From contig JADJSD010000003.1 in the NCBI GenBank assembly GCA_016711875.1, forward strand, positions 1,054,001 through 1,118,000: a stretch of 64,000 bases of DNA, written 5' to 3'. Made by a program: the position numbers and the translations under genes. Shown piece after piece: positions 29,394 to 37,813 of this stretch. Below the pieces are notes generated by a model that was given only the letters and a program-made list of their open reading frames with translations, was not told the DNA's origin and ran no database searches. Source of the DNA: Betaproteobacteria bacterium (GTDB lineage Bacteria; Pseudomonadota; Gammaproteobacteria; Burkholderiales; Usitatibacteraceae). The number at the start of each line of letters is the position of its first letter. The stretch's first letter is position 1.

Positions 29394-32061
29394 CCCGCCC
29401 CTTTCGTTTCCCGACGCCTTCGAGCGCACCCTGCGCCTCTCGCCGTTCGCGAGGCGGATCGCGAAGTCGCGCCCGGACCTGGCCGACGCCTTCCGCGCGG
29501 TCGGTGCCCCCGCCCTCACCCGCCCGGACATGCAGGAGACGCTCGAGGCCGTGCCGGCCGGCGACGAGGCGGCGCTCGCCCGCGAATTGCGACGCCTTCG
29601 CGCCCGCGCCATGCTCACCCTCGTGCACCGCGACCTCTCGGGCGAGGCGAGCCTCGAGGAAGTGGTCCGCACGGTGAGCGACCTGGCCGAGACGGGCGTC
29701 GCCTTCGCCGCCGATCACGCCGAACGCGCCCTCGCCGGAACCCACGGCGCCCCCGCGGGCGGCGAGCGGCTCCTCGTCGTGGGCATGGGCAAGCTCGGCG
29801 GTCGCGAACTCAATGTTTCCTCCGACGTGGACCTCGTGTTCCTGCATGCGAGCGAAGGCGAGACGGGCGGGCCCCGCGCGATCTCGCACCACGAGTACTT
29901 CACGCGGGCCGGGCGAAAGCTCATCGGCCTGCTCGCCGACGTGACCGCCGACGGCTTCGTGTTCCGGGTCGACATGCGGCTGCGCCCCTACGGCGATTCC
30001 GGTCCGCTCGTGAGTTCCTTCGCAGCGCTGGAGGACTACTTCATCGGCCAGGCGCGGCCGTGGGAGCGCTACGCGTGGCTCAAGGGTCGCGTGATGAACG
30101 GCCCGGGCGAGGCGGTCGACGCGCTCGTGCGTCCCTTCGTCTACCGGCGCTACCTCGACTACGGCCTCCTCGAGTCGCTTCGCGACCTGCACGGTCGCAT
30201 CCAGGCCGAGGCCGGGCGCCGCGGGCGCACGGACGACATCAAGGTGGGCGCGGGCGGCATCCGCGAGTGCGAGTTCGCCGTGCAGCTCTTCCAGCTCGTG
30301 CGCGGCGGGCGCGACACAGGGCTGCAGCTGCATTCCACGCGCGAGGCCCTCGCGGCCATCGGCGAGCGCGAGCTCATGCCGCGCGAACGGGTCGCGGCCC
30401 TGGGCGGCGCCTACGAGTTCCTGCGCCGGCTCGAGCACCGCATCCAGTACTACGAGGACCAGCAGACGCAGGCCCTGCCCGTGGAAGGCGCCCACCGCGC
30501 GGCCATCGCGGAATCGATGGGGCACGCCGACTGGGAATCGCTCGTCATCGCCCTCGACGCCCACCGCGCCGCCGTGCAGGAAGCCTTCTCCTCGCTCTTC
30601 GAGCGCCGCCCGGCCGCGCGCGCGGCCTCGCTCGTCGCCCGGCTGAACGACCCGCAGGCGACCCCCACCCCCGAGGCCCTCGAGGAGGACCTCGAGGCCA
30701 CGGGACTGCCCGACGGCGCCCCGGCGGCGTCGCGTCTTTCGGCCTACGTCACCTCGAAGCGCTACCAGGGGCTCGCGGCCGCGTGCCGCTCGCGCCTCGA
30801 TCGCCTCATTCCCGCCGCCGCCGAGGCCGCGGCGAAGGAAGGCTCGGGGCCCGCGTTCGCGCGCCTGGTGGACCTCTTCGAGGCGATCGACCGGCGCGAG
30901 TCCTACCTCGCCCTGCTCGACGAGTATCCGCAGGTGCTCACCCGCGTCACGCGCCTCGCGGCGAAGAGCGCCTGGGCCGCGCGCCTCATCGCGCGCCACC
31001 CGATCCTGCTCGACGAACTCACCCGCACGGCGGCCAGCTTCGCGGCGACGGACTGGGCGGCGGAGCGAAAGGCCCTCGTGGCCTCGTGCCTCGCGCACGG
31101 CGAGGATATCGAACGCCTCATCGACGAGCTGCGCCTCTTCAAGCAACGCCATGTTCTGCGACTGGCGATCGCGGACGTCGAAGGCGAATTGCCCGTGATG
31201 GCGCTCTCCGACGAGCTGTCCGCCCTGGCCGACCTGCTCCTGGAGGTCGTTCTCGCCTTCGCGGCGCGTGCGGTGTGGGGCGGGGAGCCCGAGGCCCCGC
31301 GCGGGTTCGCGGTCATCGGCTACGGCAAGCTGGGCGGCAAGGAGCTCGGCTACGGGTCGGACCTCGACATCGTCTTCCTCTTCGACGAGACGGCCGAGCG
31401 CGAGCCGGACAAGCTCGCGCGCCTCTCGCAGCGCGCCAACACCTGGCTCTCCAGCATGACCTCGGCGGGCGTGCTCTACGAGACGGACCTGCGCCTTCGC
31501 CCCGACGGTGCCGCGGGCCTCATGGTCACCTCGCTCGAGGCCTTCCGCGACTACCAGGAAAAGCGGGCCTGGACGTGGGAGCACCAGGCGCTCACGCGCG
31601 CGCGCTTCTGCGCCGGAGACCGCGCCCTCGGCGAGCGCTTCGAGGCCCTGCGCCGCGAGGTGCTCGCGAAGGCACGCGATGGCGCGAAGCTGCGCGAGGA
31701 GATCGCCGCGATGCGAGCCAAGATGCGCGCCGAGGTGAAAGCCGACCCGCGGGACCTGAAGCACGTGGCCGGCGGCGTCGTCGACCTGGAGTTCGCCGTG
31801 CAGGCGCTCGTCCTCGCCGAGTCCCACCGCCACCCGCCGCTCCTCGACAACAAGGGCAACCACGCGCTCCTTCGCCGCGCCGGCGAAATGGGCATCCTCG
31901 AACCCGCCCTCGCCGCGGCCGCCGCCGACGCCTACCTCGCCCTTCGCGCCCGCACCCACGCCGCCGCGCTCAACGACGAGGAGACCGCCTTCCTCGGGCC
32001 CGATGAACTGGCGGCCGAGCGCGAGGCCGTGACACGGCTGTGGAAGGCGGTGTTCGGGTAA
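29380..32061 (+). CDS. glnE: Bifunctional glutamine synthetase adenylyltransferase/deadenylase
   Basis: 893 residues. Two nucleotidyltransferase domains are marked by GMGKLGGRELNVSSDVDLVF (near 130) and GYGKLGGKELGYGSDLDIVF (near 650), each followed by its own helical regulatory region. GlnE adds and removes AMP on glutamine synthetase according to PII and glutamine. The start MTDRIPPLSFPDAF overlaps the 5' end assigned to yhdP by 14 bases on the opposite strand. It is followed by a 715-base gene-free stretch containing structured repeats. Confidence 0.95.
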   Translation: MTDRIPPLSFPDAFERTLRLSPFARRIAKSRPDLADAFRAVGAPALTRPDMQETLEAVPAGDEAALARELRRLRARAMLTLVHRDLSGEASLEEVVRTVSDLAETGVAFAADHAERALAGTHGAPAGGERLLVVGMGKLGGRELNVSSDVDLVFLHASEGETGGPRAISHHEYFTRAGRKLIGLLADVTADGFVFRVDMRLRPYGDSGPLVSSFAALEDYFIGQARPWERYAWLKGRVMNGPGEAVDALVRPFVYRRYLDYGLLESLRDLHGRIQAEAGRRGRTDDIKVGAGGIRECEFAVQLFQLVRGGRDTGLQLHSTREALAAIGERELMPRERVAALGGAYEFLRRLEHRIQYYEDQQTQALPVEGAHRAAIAESMGHADWESLVIALDAHRAAVQEAFSSLFERRPAARAASLVARLNDPQATPTPEALEEDLEATGLPDGAPAASRLSAYVTSKRYQGLAAACRSRLDRLIPAAAEAAAKEGSGPAFARLVDLFEAIDRRESYLALLDEYPQVLTRVTRLAAKSAWAARLIARHPILLDELTRTAASFAATDWAAERKALVASCLAHGEDIERLIDELRLFKQRHVLRLAIADVEGELPVMALSDELSALADLLLEVVLAFAARAVWGGEPEAPRGFAVIGYGKLGGKELGYGSDLDIVFLFDETAEREPDKLARLSQRANTWLSSMTSAGVLYETDLRLRPDGAAGLMVTSLEAFRDYQEKRAWTWEHQALTRARFCAGDRALGERFEALRREVLAKARDGAKLREEIAAMRAKMRAEVKADPRDLKHVAGGVVDLEFAVQALVLAESHRHPPLLDNKGNHALLRRAGEMGILEPALAAAAADAYLALRARTHAAALNDEETAFLGPDELAAEREAVTRLWKAVFG

Positions 32062-32113
32062 CTTTCACCCTCGCCGCATCAAGCGGCAGTTCAGGCGCAG
32101 GTTCGGAGGGAAA

Positions 32114-32313
32114 CCATCGAGGGCGGGATTCCCATCGCCAATTCAGGGCGGCGCAATCACGGCCTCTTGCGGGATGGGTGCCCCGGTTTTCGACGCCAGG
32201 CAACACACGCCAGGCCTCGAAAACCGACCCATCCAACGATTGCCCCGCTGCGGGGGCAATCCTGCGACGGCCGCGCCGCCATGAATTGGCGATGGGAATC
32301 CCGCCCTCGATGG
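32114..32313. repeat. Compound palindromic element, copy 1
   Basis: 200 bp with perfect 32-bp inverted outer arms (32114-32145 and 32282-32313). Inside are conserved blocks and three further stems: GGATGGGT/ACCCATCC, a variable middle stem (GGTTTTCGA/TCGAAAACC) and a hairpin GATTGCCCC/GGGGCAATC. The 39-base block 32148-32186 and 27-base block 32259-32285 recur exactly, in reverse complement, in copy 2 at 32612-32650 and 32479-32505. The outer arms do not resemble those of copy 2. No protein reading in any frame looks like a gene. It could fold as cruciform DNA or a branched RNA. Confidence 0.9.
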
Positions 32314-32332
32314 GATAGTGCCCATGGATGCA

Positions 32333-32377
32333 GCGTCTCGAGCGACCGGCATGGGTCCATGCCAATGCATGAGACGC
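32333..32377. repeat. Nested hairpin between the two compound palindromes
   Basis: An outer stem GCGTCTC / GAGACGC encloses a perfect inner hairpin GGCATGG-gt-CCATGCC (32348-32363). It lies in the 142-base spacer between the two large elements. The rest of the gene-free stretch (32062-32113, 32378-32455, 32680-32776) shows no gene, terminator or promoter that I can support. Confidence 0.6.
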
Positions 32378-32455
32378 CGTCCGGATTGAGGCACGAACCG
32401 AAGTGTCGGCCATGGCACGAAGCGACGATGTCTCCCCTAGCGACGCTGCGGCCGT

Positions 32456-32679
32456 CGGTGGGTGACAAGGCGCGAAAGTTCATGGCGGCGCGGCCGTCGC
32501 AGGATCGACCCCGGGGGTTCATCGGGGTCGATCATTGGATGGGTCGGATTTTGGGGCTTGGCGCGGGGGTCCCCAACTTGTTGGGGTGGGACCGGTGCCT
32601 GGCCCGAAATTCCGGGGCACCCATCCCGCAAGAGGCCGTGATTGCGCCGCTCTGAACTTTCGCGCCTTGTCACCCACCG
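32456..32679. repeat. Compound palindromic element, copy 2 (inverted relative to copy 1)
   Basis: 224 bp with perfect 27-bp inverted outer arms (32456-32482 and 32653-32679), different in sequence from copy 1. The conserved core blocks are in the opposite order and strand to copy 1. The inner hairpin here is GATCGACCCC/GGGGTCGATC: the sequence has changed on both sides compared with copy 1 so that pairing is kept. The middle stem is longer (64 versus 37 bases) but shares GCCTGGC-like pieces. Compensating changes show that structure is under selection or is copied by the mechanism that makes the element. Confidence 0.9.
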
Positions 32680-32776
32680 GCGGCCGAATTGCCCGACCCG
32701 CCGCCGACGCCAGATGAAAATTGAAATGGGGAATTCGCTGTCGCGAACGCCGGAGCGCGCGCCGCCCCGGATCGCG

Positions 32777-34087
32777 CTAGTTGCGCGAGAGGAGGTGATG
32801 AACCTGCATGCGGCCCTTGCCCTTGATCTCCACTTCGTGGGGAGCGTCGAAGGTGAAGCGCGTGTGCAGGCGGCGGAAGGTGGTGAGGTCCACCTGGATG
32901 GCGCCGGCGCGGGCGTCCGCGGCCATGCGCGAAGCGACGTTCACGGTGTCGCCCCACATGTCGTAGATGAACTTCTTCTTGCCGATCACGCCGGCGACGA
33001 CCGGGCCCGTGCCCACGCCCACGCGCAGCTCGATCTTCTCGCCCGTGCGCTGGCGGTAGTCGCTCACGCGCTCGAGCATCTCCAGGGCCATGTTGGCCAC
33101 GGCGTCGGCGTAATGGATCTGCGCGCCGGATTCCAGCCCCGCCGCGGCCATGTAGGCGTCGCCGATGGTCTTGATCTTCTCCACGCCGTACTTGTCGGCG
33201 ATCTCGTCGAACATGGAGAAGACGTCGTTCAGGATCTTCACCGTCTCGACCGGGGAGAGTTCCTCGGTCATCTTGGTGAAGCCCACGATGTCGGCGAACA
33301 TGACCGTCACGTCCGCGTGGCCCTGGGCGATGTTGGATTCGCCGCGCTTCAGGCGATCCGCGATGGCCTGCGGGAGGACGTTGAGGAGGAGCCGCTCGCT
33401 GCGCTCCTTCTCGGCGTGCAGCTGCTCGTACTGGCTGTCTACCTGCGCGCGCAGCTTCTGCTTCTCGCTCGCGAAGTACCACAGGAGCGAGTAGATCATC
33501 AGCGAGATGAACGCGAAGTTGAGCACGAAGAACACCGCGACCGTCTGCATGTCGATCTTCACCGCCGAGCCGGGCAGCAGGAAGTCGAAGACGCCGGCCA
33601 TCACCGTCATGAAGAGCCAGGCGAAGAACCACGGGATCGACTGGCGCGTGCCCAGCACCGTCACCGCGCCCACCGGCGCCATGAGGCCCCACAGGCTCAC
33701 GCCCGAGGCGGTGACGAAGTTGCCGATGGTCCACTGGATGCAGAAGGGCGTGAAGAGGATGAGCCCCAGCTGGATCATCGCGAAGAGCTGGAGCTTCTTC
33801 GTGCGGATGTAGAAGGCCATCGTGGCGGCCGAGAGCGCCAGGAAGCCCAGGGAAATGGAGACCGAGTACTCGTGCCCCAGGTACTTGTAGATGGCCACCC
33901 ACAGCACCGCCGCGACACCCATGAGACCGGTGGTGACGAGCAGCATCTCGCCGGAGAGCTTCTCCTCGCCGGACTGGTCGATGGTCGGGGCGAAGAAGCC
34001 TTGCGGGCGGTCCCGGCGCGCGGCGCCCGCGGAATCGGCGGGCGAGTCGCGGGTCGCAGGGGGCGCCGACGGGGTTTCGGACGGCAT
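32777..34087 (-). CDS. Membrane class III adenylate/guanylate cyclase
   Basis: 436 residues. About six membrane helices lie at roughly 50-210, followed by a coiled coil (SEKQKLRAQVDSQYEQLHAE) and a cyclase catalytic domain. Metal-binding Asp is in VTVMFADIVGFTKMTE and the second Asp in KTIGDAYMAA; WGDTVNVASRMA is the later conserved segment. The order helices-linker-cyclase is typical of proteobacterial membrane cyclases making cAMP. Whether it makes cAMP or cGMP is not certain. It is divergent from ilvE. A small cyclic-nucleotide-binding protein is encoded at 50538-50915. Confidence 0.92.
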   Translation of the reverse strand: MPSETPSAPPATRDSPADSAGAARRDRPQGFFAPTIDQSGEEKLSGEMLLVTTGLMGVAAVLWVAIYKYLGHEYSVSISLGFLALSAATMAFYIRTKKLQLFAMIQLGLILFTPFCIQWTIGNFVTASGVSLWGLMAPVGAVTVLGTRQSIPWFFAWLFMTVMAGVFDFLLPGSAVKIDMQTVAVFFVLNFAFISLMIYSLLWYFASEKQKLRAQVDSQYEQLHAEKERSERLLLNVLPQAIADRLKRGESNIAQGHADVTVMFADIVGFTKMTEELSPVETVKILNDVFSMFDEIADKYGVEKIKTIGDAYMAAAGLESGAQIHYADAVANMALEMLERVSDYRQRTGEKIELRVGVGTGPVVAGVIGKKKFIYDMWGDTVNVASRMAADARAGAIQVDLTTFRRLHTRFTFDAPHEVEIKGKGRMQVHHLLSRN

Positions 34088-34173
34088 GCGATCGGGACGG
34101 TCGGCGTCGGAAGGTGGGAGAAGTGGCCACGATTATGGCACACGCCGAAAGGCGACGGGACGCGCAAATCGGC

Positions 34174-34179
34174 TAGAAT
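34174..34179 (+). promoter_or_regulatory. Candidate -10 (TAGAAT) of ilvE
   Basis: TAGAAT (5 of 6 matches) lies 40 bases before the ilvE ATG in the 131-base gap shared with the divergent cyclase gene. AGAAGGA just upstream of the ATG is a good ribosome site. No -35 box is convincing at the expected distance. Confidence 0.4.
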
Positions 34180-34218
34180 TCCGCTCTTCCCCACCCCGCG
34201 CCCGCAGAAGGATTTCCC

Positions 34219-35139
34219 ATGTCGATGGCCGACCGCGACGGCTTCATCTGGTACGACGGCAAGCTCGTGCCCTGGAGAGAAGCCACGACCCACGTGCTCA
34301 CCCATTCGCTGCACTACGGCCTCTCCGTCTTCGAGGGGGTGCGCGCGTACAAGACGGGGATCGGCACCGCCATCTTCCGGCTGAAGGAGCACACCGACCG
34401 GCTCTTCAACTCGGCCAAGATCTACATGATGGACGTGCCGTTCACGAAGCAGCAGCTCATGGACGCGCAGTGCGAGGTCGTGCGCACGAACAAGCTCGAG
34501 AGCGCCTACATCCGCCCGCTCGCCTTCTACGGCTCGGAGAAGATGGGCGTCTCCCCGGTCGGCGCCAAGGTGCACGTCTCCATCGCCGCCTGGCACTGGG
34601 GCGCCTACCTGGGCGAGGAGGGCCTCGCCAAGGGCATCCGCGTGAAGACCTCGTCCTTCGCCCGCCACCACGTGAACGTGACGATGGCCCGCGCCAAGGT
34701 CGCCACCACGTACGCCAACTCCATCCTGGCGAACCTCGAGGCCACGCAGGACGGCTACGACGAGGGCCTGCTGCTCGACACCGACGGATTCGTCGCCGAA
34801 GGCTGCGGCGAGAACATCTTCATCGTGAAGGACGGGCGCCTCTACACGCCGATGCTCACCACGGCGCTCGACGGCATCACCTGGCGCAGCGTGCAGGCGA
34901 TCTGCGCGGACCTGGGGCTCACGGTCGAGAAGACGCGCCTCACGCGCGACGACATCTACATCTGCGACGAGGCGTTCTTCACCGGGACGGCGGCGGAAGT
35001 GACGCCCATCCGGGAACTCGACCGCCGCACGATCGGCTCGGGCTCGCGCGGGCCGATCACGGAGAAGGTCCAGTCGGCGTTCTTCGACATCGTGAACGGC
35101 CGCAACCCCAAGTACCACCACTGGCTCACGAAGGTCTGA
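34219..35139 (+). CDS. ilvE: Branched-chain amino acid aminotransferase
   Basis: 306 residues, fold type IV PLP enzyme. HYGLSVFEGVRAYKT near residue 35, the PLP-lysine region MARAKVATTYANS near 155, and EGCGENIFIVKDG and FFTGTAAEVTPI in the C-terminal half are all family hallmarks. It makes Leu, Ile and Val from their keto acids with glutamate. The ilvE, zinc-finger and heptosyltransferase genes follow one another with gaps of 16 and 5 bases, an order often seen in betaproteobacteria. Confidence 0.95.
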   Translation: MSMADRDGFIWYDGKLVPWREATTHVLTHSLHYGLSVFEGVRAYKTGIGTAIFRLKEHTDRLFNSAKIYMMDVPFTKQQLMDAQCEVVRTNKLESAYIRPLAFYGSEKMGVSPVGAKVHVSIAAWHWGAYLGEEGLAKGIRVKTSSFARHHVNVTMARAKVATTYANSILANLEATQDGYDEGLLLDTDGFVAEGCGENIFIVKDGRLYTPMLTTALDGITWRSVQAICADLGLTVEKTRLTRDDIYICDEAFFTGTAAEVTPIRELDRRTIGSGSRGPITEKVQSAFFDIVNGRNPKYHHWLTKV

Positions 35140-35155
35140 GCCCGGGAGCGACGCC

Positions 35156-35362
35156 ATGACGAGCCTGCCCACCGAGATGGACCGCACGGAGATCGAGGTC
35201 ACGGCGAAGGACCTGCCGCTGCACTGCCCGTTGCCGTCGCAGAAGCTCTGGAACACGCATCCGCGCGTGTTCCTCGACGTCGCGGCCACCGGCGAGGCGC
35301 GCTGCCCTTACTGCGGCACCGTCTACAAGCTCGCCGGCGGCGCCGCGCCCGGCCACCACTAG
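35156..35362 (+). CDS. zf-CHCC zinc-finger domain protein
   Basis: 68 residues. The zinc-binding pattern is visible: HCPLP, then HPRVFLDV, then CPYCGTVYKL, as in the zf-CHCC family related to the NDUFS6 accessory subunit of complex I. Its bacterial function is not known. Bacterial members are regularly encoded next to ilvE and LPS heptosyltransferase genes, as here. Confidence 0.9.
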   Translation: MTSLPTEMDRTEIEVTAKDLPLHCPLPSQKLWNTHPRVFLDVAATGEARCPYCGTVYKLAGGAAPGHH

Positions 35363-35367
35363 CCGCC

Positions 35368-36357
35368 GTGGACACGCTCGTCGTCGCGCCCTCCTGGGTC
35401 GGCGACGCCGTCCTCTCGCAGCCGCTCCTCGCGCGCCTGAAGGCCCGCGATCCCGCGGGTGCCCTCGACGTCCTCGCGCCCGCCTGGGCGTTTCCCGTCT
35501 TCCGGCGCATGCCCGAAGTTCGCGATGTGCTCGCGCTGCCCTTCGGCCACGGCGAATTGCGCCTCGGCGAGCGCCGCGCCTTCGCGAAGTCCCTGCCGCG
35601 CTACGACCGCGCCGTCGTCCTGCCCAACAGCCTCAAGTCGGCGCTCGTGCCGTGGCATGCCGGAATCCCCGAGCGCATCGGCTATCGCGGGGAATGGCGT
35701 TATGGCCTCATCACCGACGTGCGCGTGCTGGACGAAGGCGCGATGCCGCTGCTCGTGGATCGCTTCGCGGCCCTCGCACAGCCGCGGGGCGAGGCGCTCG
35801 AGCGTCCGGTTCCCGCCCCGCGCCTGCGTTCCGATGCCGCCTCCCTCGCCGCGACGCTCGCGAAGCACGGCCTCGAAGGCGAAGGGCCCGTGCTCGCGCT
35901 ATGCCCCGGCGCCGAGTACGGTCCGGCCAAGCGCTGGCCCGCGCGCCACTTCGCCGAGGTCGCGCGCGTGCATGCCGCGAGGGGATACCGCGTGTGGCTG
36001 CTCGGCTCGGCCAAGGATGCCGCGGCGAGCGCGCAGATCGCCTCACTCGTCGCCACGCCCGTGCACGACCTCGCGGGAAAGACCGATCTCACGGAAGCGC
36101 TCGACCTGCTCTCGGCGGCGAATCGTGTCGTGAGCAACGACTCGGGCCTCATGCACATCGCGGCCGCGTTCGACCGTCCGATGGCCGCTCTCTTCGGCTC
36201 ATCGAGCCCGGGCTACACCCCGCCGCTTTCGCCCAAGGCGCGCATCGTCACGCTGGGCCTTTCGTGCAGCCCCTGCTTCAAGCGCGACTGCCCGCTGGGG
36301 CATACGAACTGCCTCGAGCAGCTCGAGCCCGCCCGCGTGATGGCCGCGCTGGACTAG
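35368..36357 (+). CDS. waaF: ADP-heptose:LPS heptosyltransferase II
   Basis: 329 residues from a GTG start (MDTLVVAPSWVGDAVLSQPL), 5 bases after the zinc-finger gene. GT9-family enzyme that adds the second heptose to the LPS inner core. CPGAEYGPAKRWPARHFAEV near 175 and SNDSGLMHIAAAF near 255 are the donor-binding motifs. The C-terminal CSPCFKRDCPLGHTNCL matches heptosyltransferase II. Its stop codon is inside a TAGAAT that may serve as -10 for the next gene. Confidence 0.94.
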   Translation: MDTLVVAPSWVGDAVLSQPLLARLKARDPAGALDVLAPAWAFPVFRRMPEVRDVLALPFGHGELRLGERRAFAKSLPRYDRAVVLPNSLKSALVPWHAGIPERIGYRGEWRYGLITDVRVLDEGAMPLLVDRFAALAQPRGEALERPVPAPRLRSDAASLAATLAKHGLEGEGPVLALCPGAEYGPAKRWPARHFAEVARVHAARGYRVWLLGSAKDAAASAQIASLVATPVHDLAGKTDLTEALDLLSAANRVVSNDSGLMHIAAAFDRPMAALFGSSSPGYTPPLSPKARIVTLGLSCSPCFKRDCPLGHTNCLEQLEPARVMAALD

Positions 36358-36390
36358 AATTCCTTCCACATTCACCCGCCGGACCTCGCC

Positions 36391-37290
36391 ATGCGCATCG
36401 CCCCCGCCTTCGCCTGTGCCTTCGTCGCCGCCTGCGCCGCCGCGCCCGTCGCACCGCCCGCCGATCCCGCCTGGGAGCCCGCCCTCGTGGAATGGCGCGC
36501 CCGCGCGGAGCGGAGCCTCCGGAACGACAACGGCTGGCTCACGCTCGCCGGCCGGTACGTGATGAAGCCCGGCGCCAACACCTTCGGCACGGGCAAGGAC
36601 AACGACATCGTCTTTCCCGCGGGCCTGGGCCCCGCGCGCATCGGCACGATCGACGTCCAGCCCGGCAAGGTCACGATGAAGCTGGCGGCGGGCGTCACGA
36701 TGGAGAAGGACGGCCTGCCTTTCACCGAACGCGTCATGGGCACGGATGCCGGCAAGCGCGATTGGGTGAAGCTCGGGCGCGCGACGATGCACGTCATCTC
36801 GCGCGAGGACCGCTACGTGCTCCGGCTCGCGGACAACGAAAGCGAGGTGAGGAAAGGCTTCCAGGGCCGCGTCTGGTACGCGCCGGACCCGGCCTACCGC
36901 GTGAACGCCACCTACGTGCCCTACCCGCCCGGCCGTAAGCTCACGATCATCAACGTGCTCGACGAGGCCTCCGACGAGGTCTCGCCCGGCTACGTCGAGT
37001 TCACGCTCGGCGGCAGGATCCACCGGATCGATGCCGTGGGCGACGATGCCGGTCTCTTCTTCGTGCTGCGCGACGCCACCGCGGGCGAAACGACCTACCG
37101 TCCCGGCCGCTTCCTCTACGTCGAGAAGAAGCCCGAGGCCGGCAAGCCCTTCGTGCTCGACCTGAACCGCGTCTACAACCCGCCCTGCGCGTTCAGCGAG
37201 TTCACCACCTGCCCGCTGCCGCCGGAACAGAACATCCTCAAGGTGCGCGTGGACGCCGGCGAGAAGTACCCGCCGCGGCGCGCGGGATGA
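36391..37290 (+). CDS. DUF1684 lipoprotein
   Basis: 299 residues. A signal with lipobox VAAC (Cys about 15) precedes a DUF1684 domain: NDNGWLTLAGRYVMKPG at the start of the domain and DLNRVYNPPCAFSEFTTCPLPP near the C-terminus, where DUF1684 proteins are best conserved. Function unknown. A TAGAAT at 36355-36360 could drive it separately from waaF. It overlaps the next gene by four bases (ATGA). Confidence 0.88.
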   Translation: MRIAPAFACAFVAACAAAPVAPPADPAWEPALVEWRARAERSLRNDNGWLTLAGRYVMKPGANTFGTGKDNDIVFPAGLGPARIGTIDVQPGKVTMKLAAGVTMEKDGLPFTERVMGTDAGKRDWVKLGRATMHVISREDRYVLRLADNESEVRKGFQGRVWYAPDPAYRVNATYVPYPPGRKLTIINVLDEASDEVSPGYVEFTLGGRIHRIDAVGDDAGLFFVLRDATAGETTYRPGRFLYVEKKPEAGKPFVLDLNRVYNPPCAFSEFTTCPLPPEQNILKVRVDAGEKYPPRRAG

Positions 37291-37781
37291 GAATGCCGGC
37301 CCCGCCCCTGCGCCTGTGCATCGGGGCCCTGCTGTTCCTCTTCGCGGGCGCGGTCCCCGCCGACGCGACCTGGCCGCCGAGCCCGCAGGCCGCGGAAAGG
37401 CTCGCCGAGCTGCGCGCCATCCTGGGCAACCCCGCATCGACCCCCGCGGCGCGCGAGGCGGCACGGGCCGAGATGATGCGCATGATCCTCGCCCGTCCCG
37501 ATGGTCCGCCGCCCAAGACCATGCCGCCGCGTGCGGCCGTTGCCGTGCCTGCGGATTCGACCGTCAAGAAGCCGGAGGTGGCGAAGGTGGTCCCCGCGCC
37601 GCCGGTCTCGCGCGTCGTCCCGCCGTCCCCGGCGTCACCGCCCCTCACCGTGCCCTCGACGGGAGCCACCCTCGTGCCGCAGGGCACGGGATACGTCGAT
37701 CCCGCGACGGGACGGCTCTACCAGTCCGTGCCGGGTGGCTACATCGACCCGGCCACGGGGCGGTTCGTCCCGAAACCCTGA
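37287..37781 (+). CDS. Exported Pro-rich protein with C-terminal DPATGR repeats
   Basis: 164 residues; not recognised. A signal peptide (about 1-26, ending ADA) is followed by a helical segment with AERLAELRAILGNP, a Pro/Val/Ala-rich linker (about 65-125), and two short C-terminal repeats, GYVDPATGRLYQSVP and GYIDPATGRFVPKP. The repeat could be a small binding module. It is translationally coupled to the DUF1684 gene. Composition matches its neighbours, so it is likely native. Confidence 0.75.
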   Translation: MRMPAPPLRLCIGALLFLFAGAVPADATWPPSPQAAERLAELRAILGNPASTPAAREAARAEMMRMILARPDGPPPKTMPPRAAVAVPADSTVKKPEVAKVVPAPPVSRVVPPSPASPPLTVPSTGATLVPQGTGYVDPATGRLYQSVPGGYIDPATGRFVPKP

Positions 37782-37813
37782 GGCGCACGCGCAACGACAC
37801 GCGAGCCCGCCCG

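Noticed and set aside
25507..31959. Very long minus-strand open frame (over 2000 codons) through yhdP and antisense to glnE
   Set aside because: It is a shadow frame: low-complexity Arg/Gly/Ala translation with no domains, while YhdP and GlnE are clear in other frames. GC-rich DNA has few stops in antisense frames.
32114..32679. Twin palindromes as ends of an insertion sequence or as integron attC sites
   Set aside because: No transposase or integrase remnant lies between or beside them; arms differ between copies, unlike IS ends; I do not see the paired core sites (GTTRRRY/RYYYAAC) of attC at the arm ends.
32143..32717. Several short open frames inside the twin palindromes
   Set aside because: They read through both arms of inverted repeats, giving mirror-like peptides; no start sites, domains or codon pattern support them.
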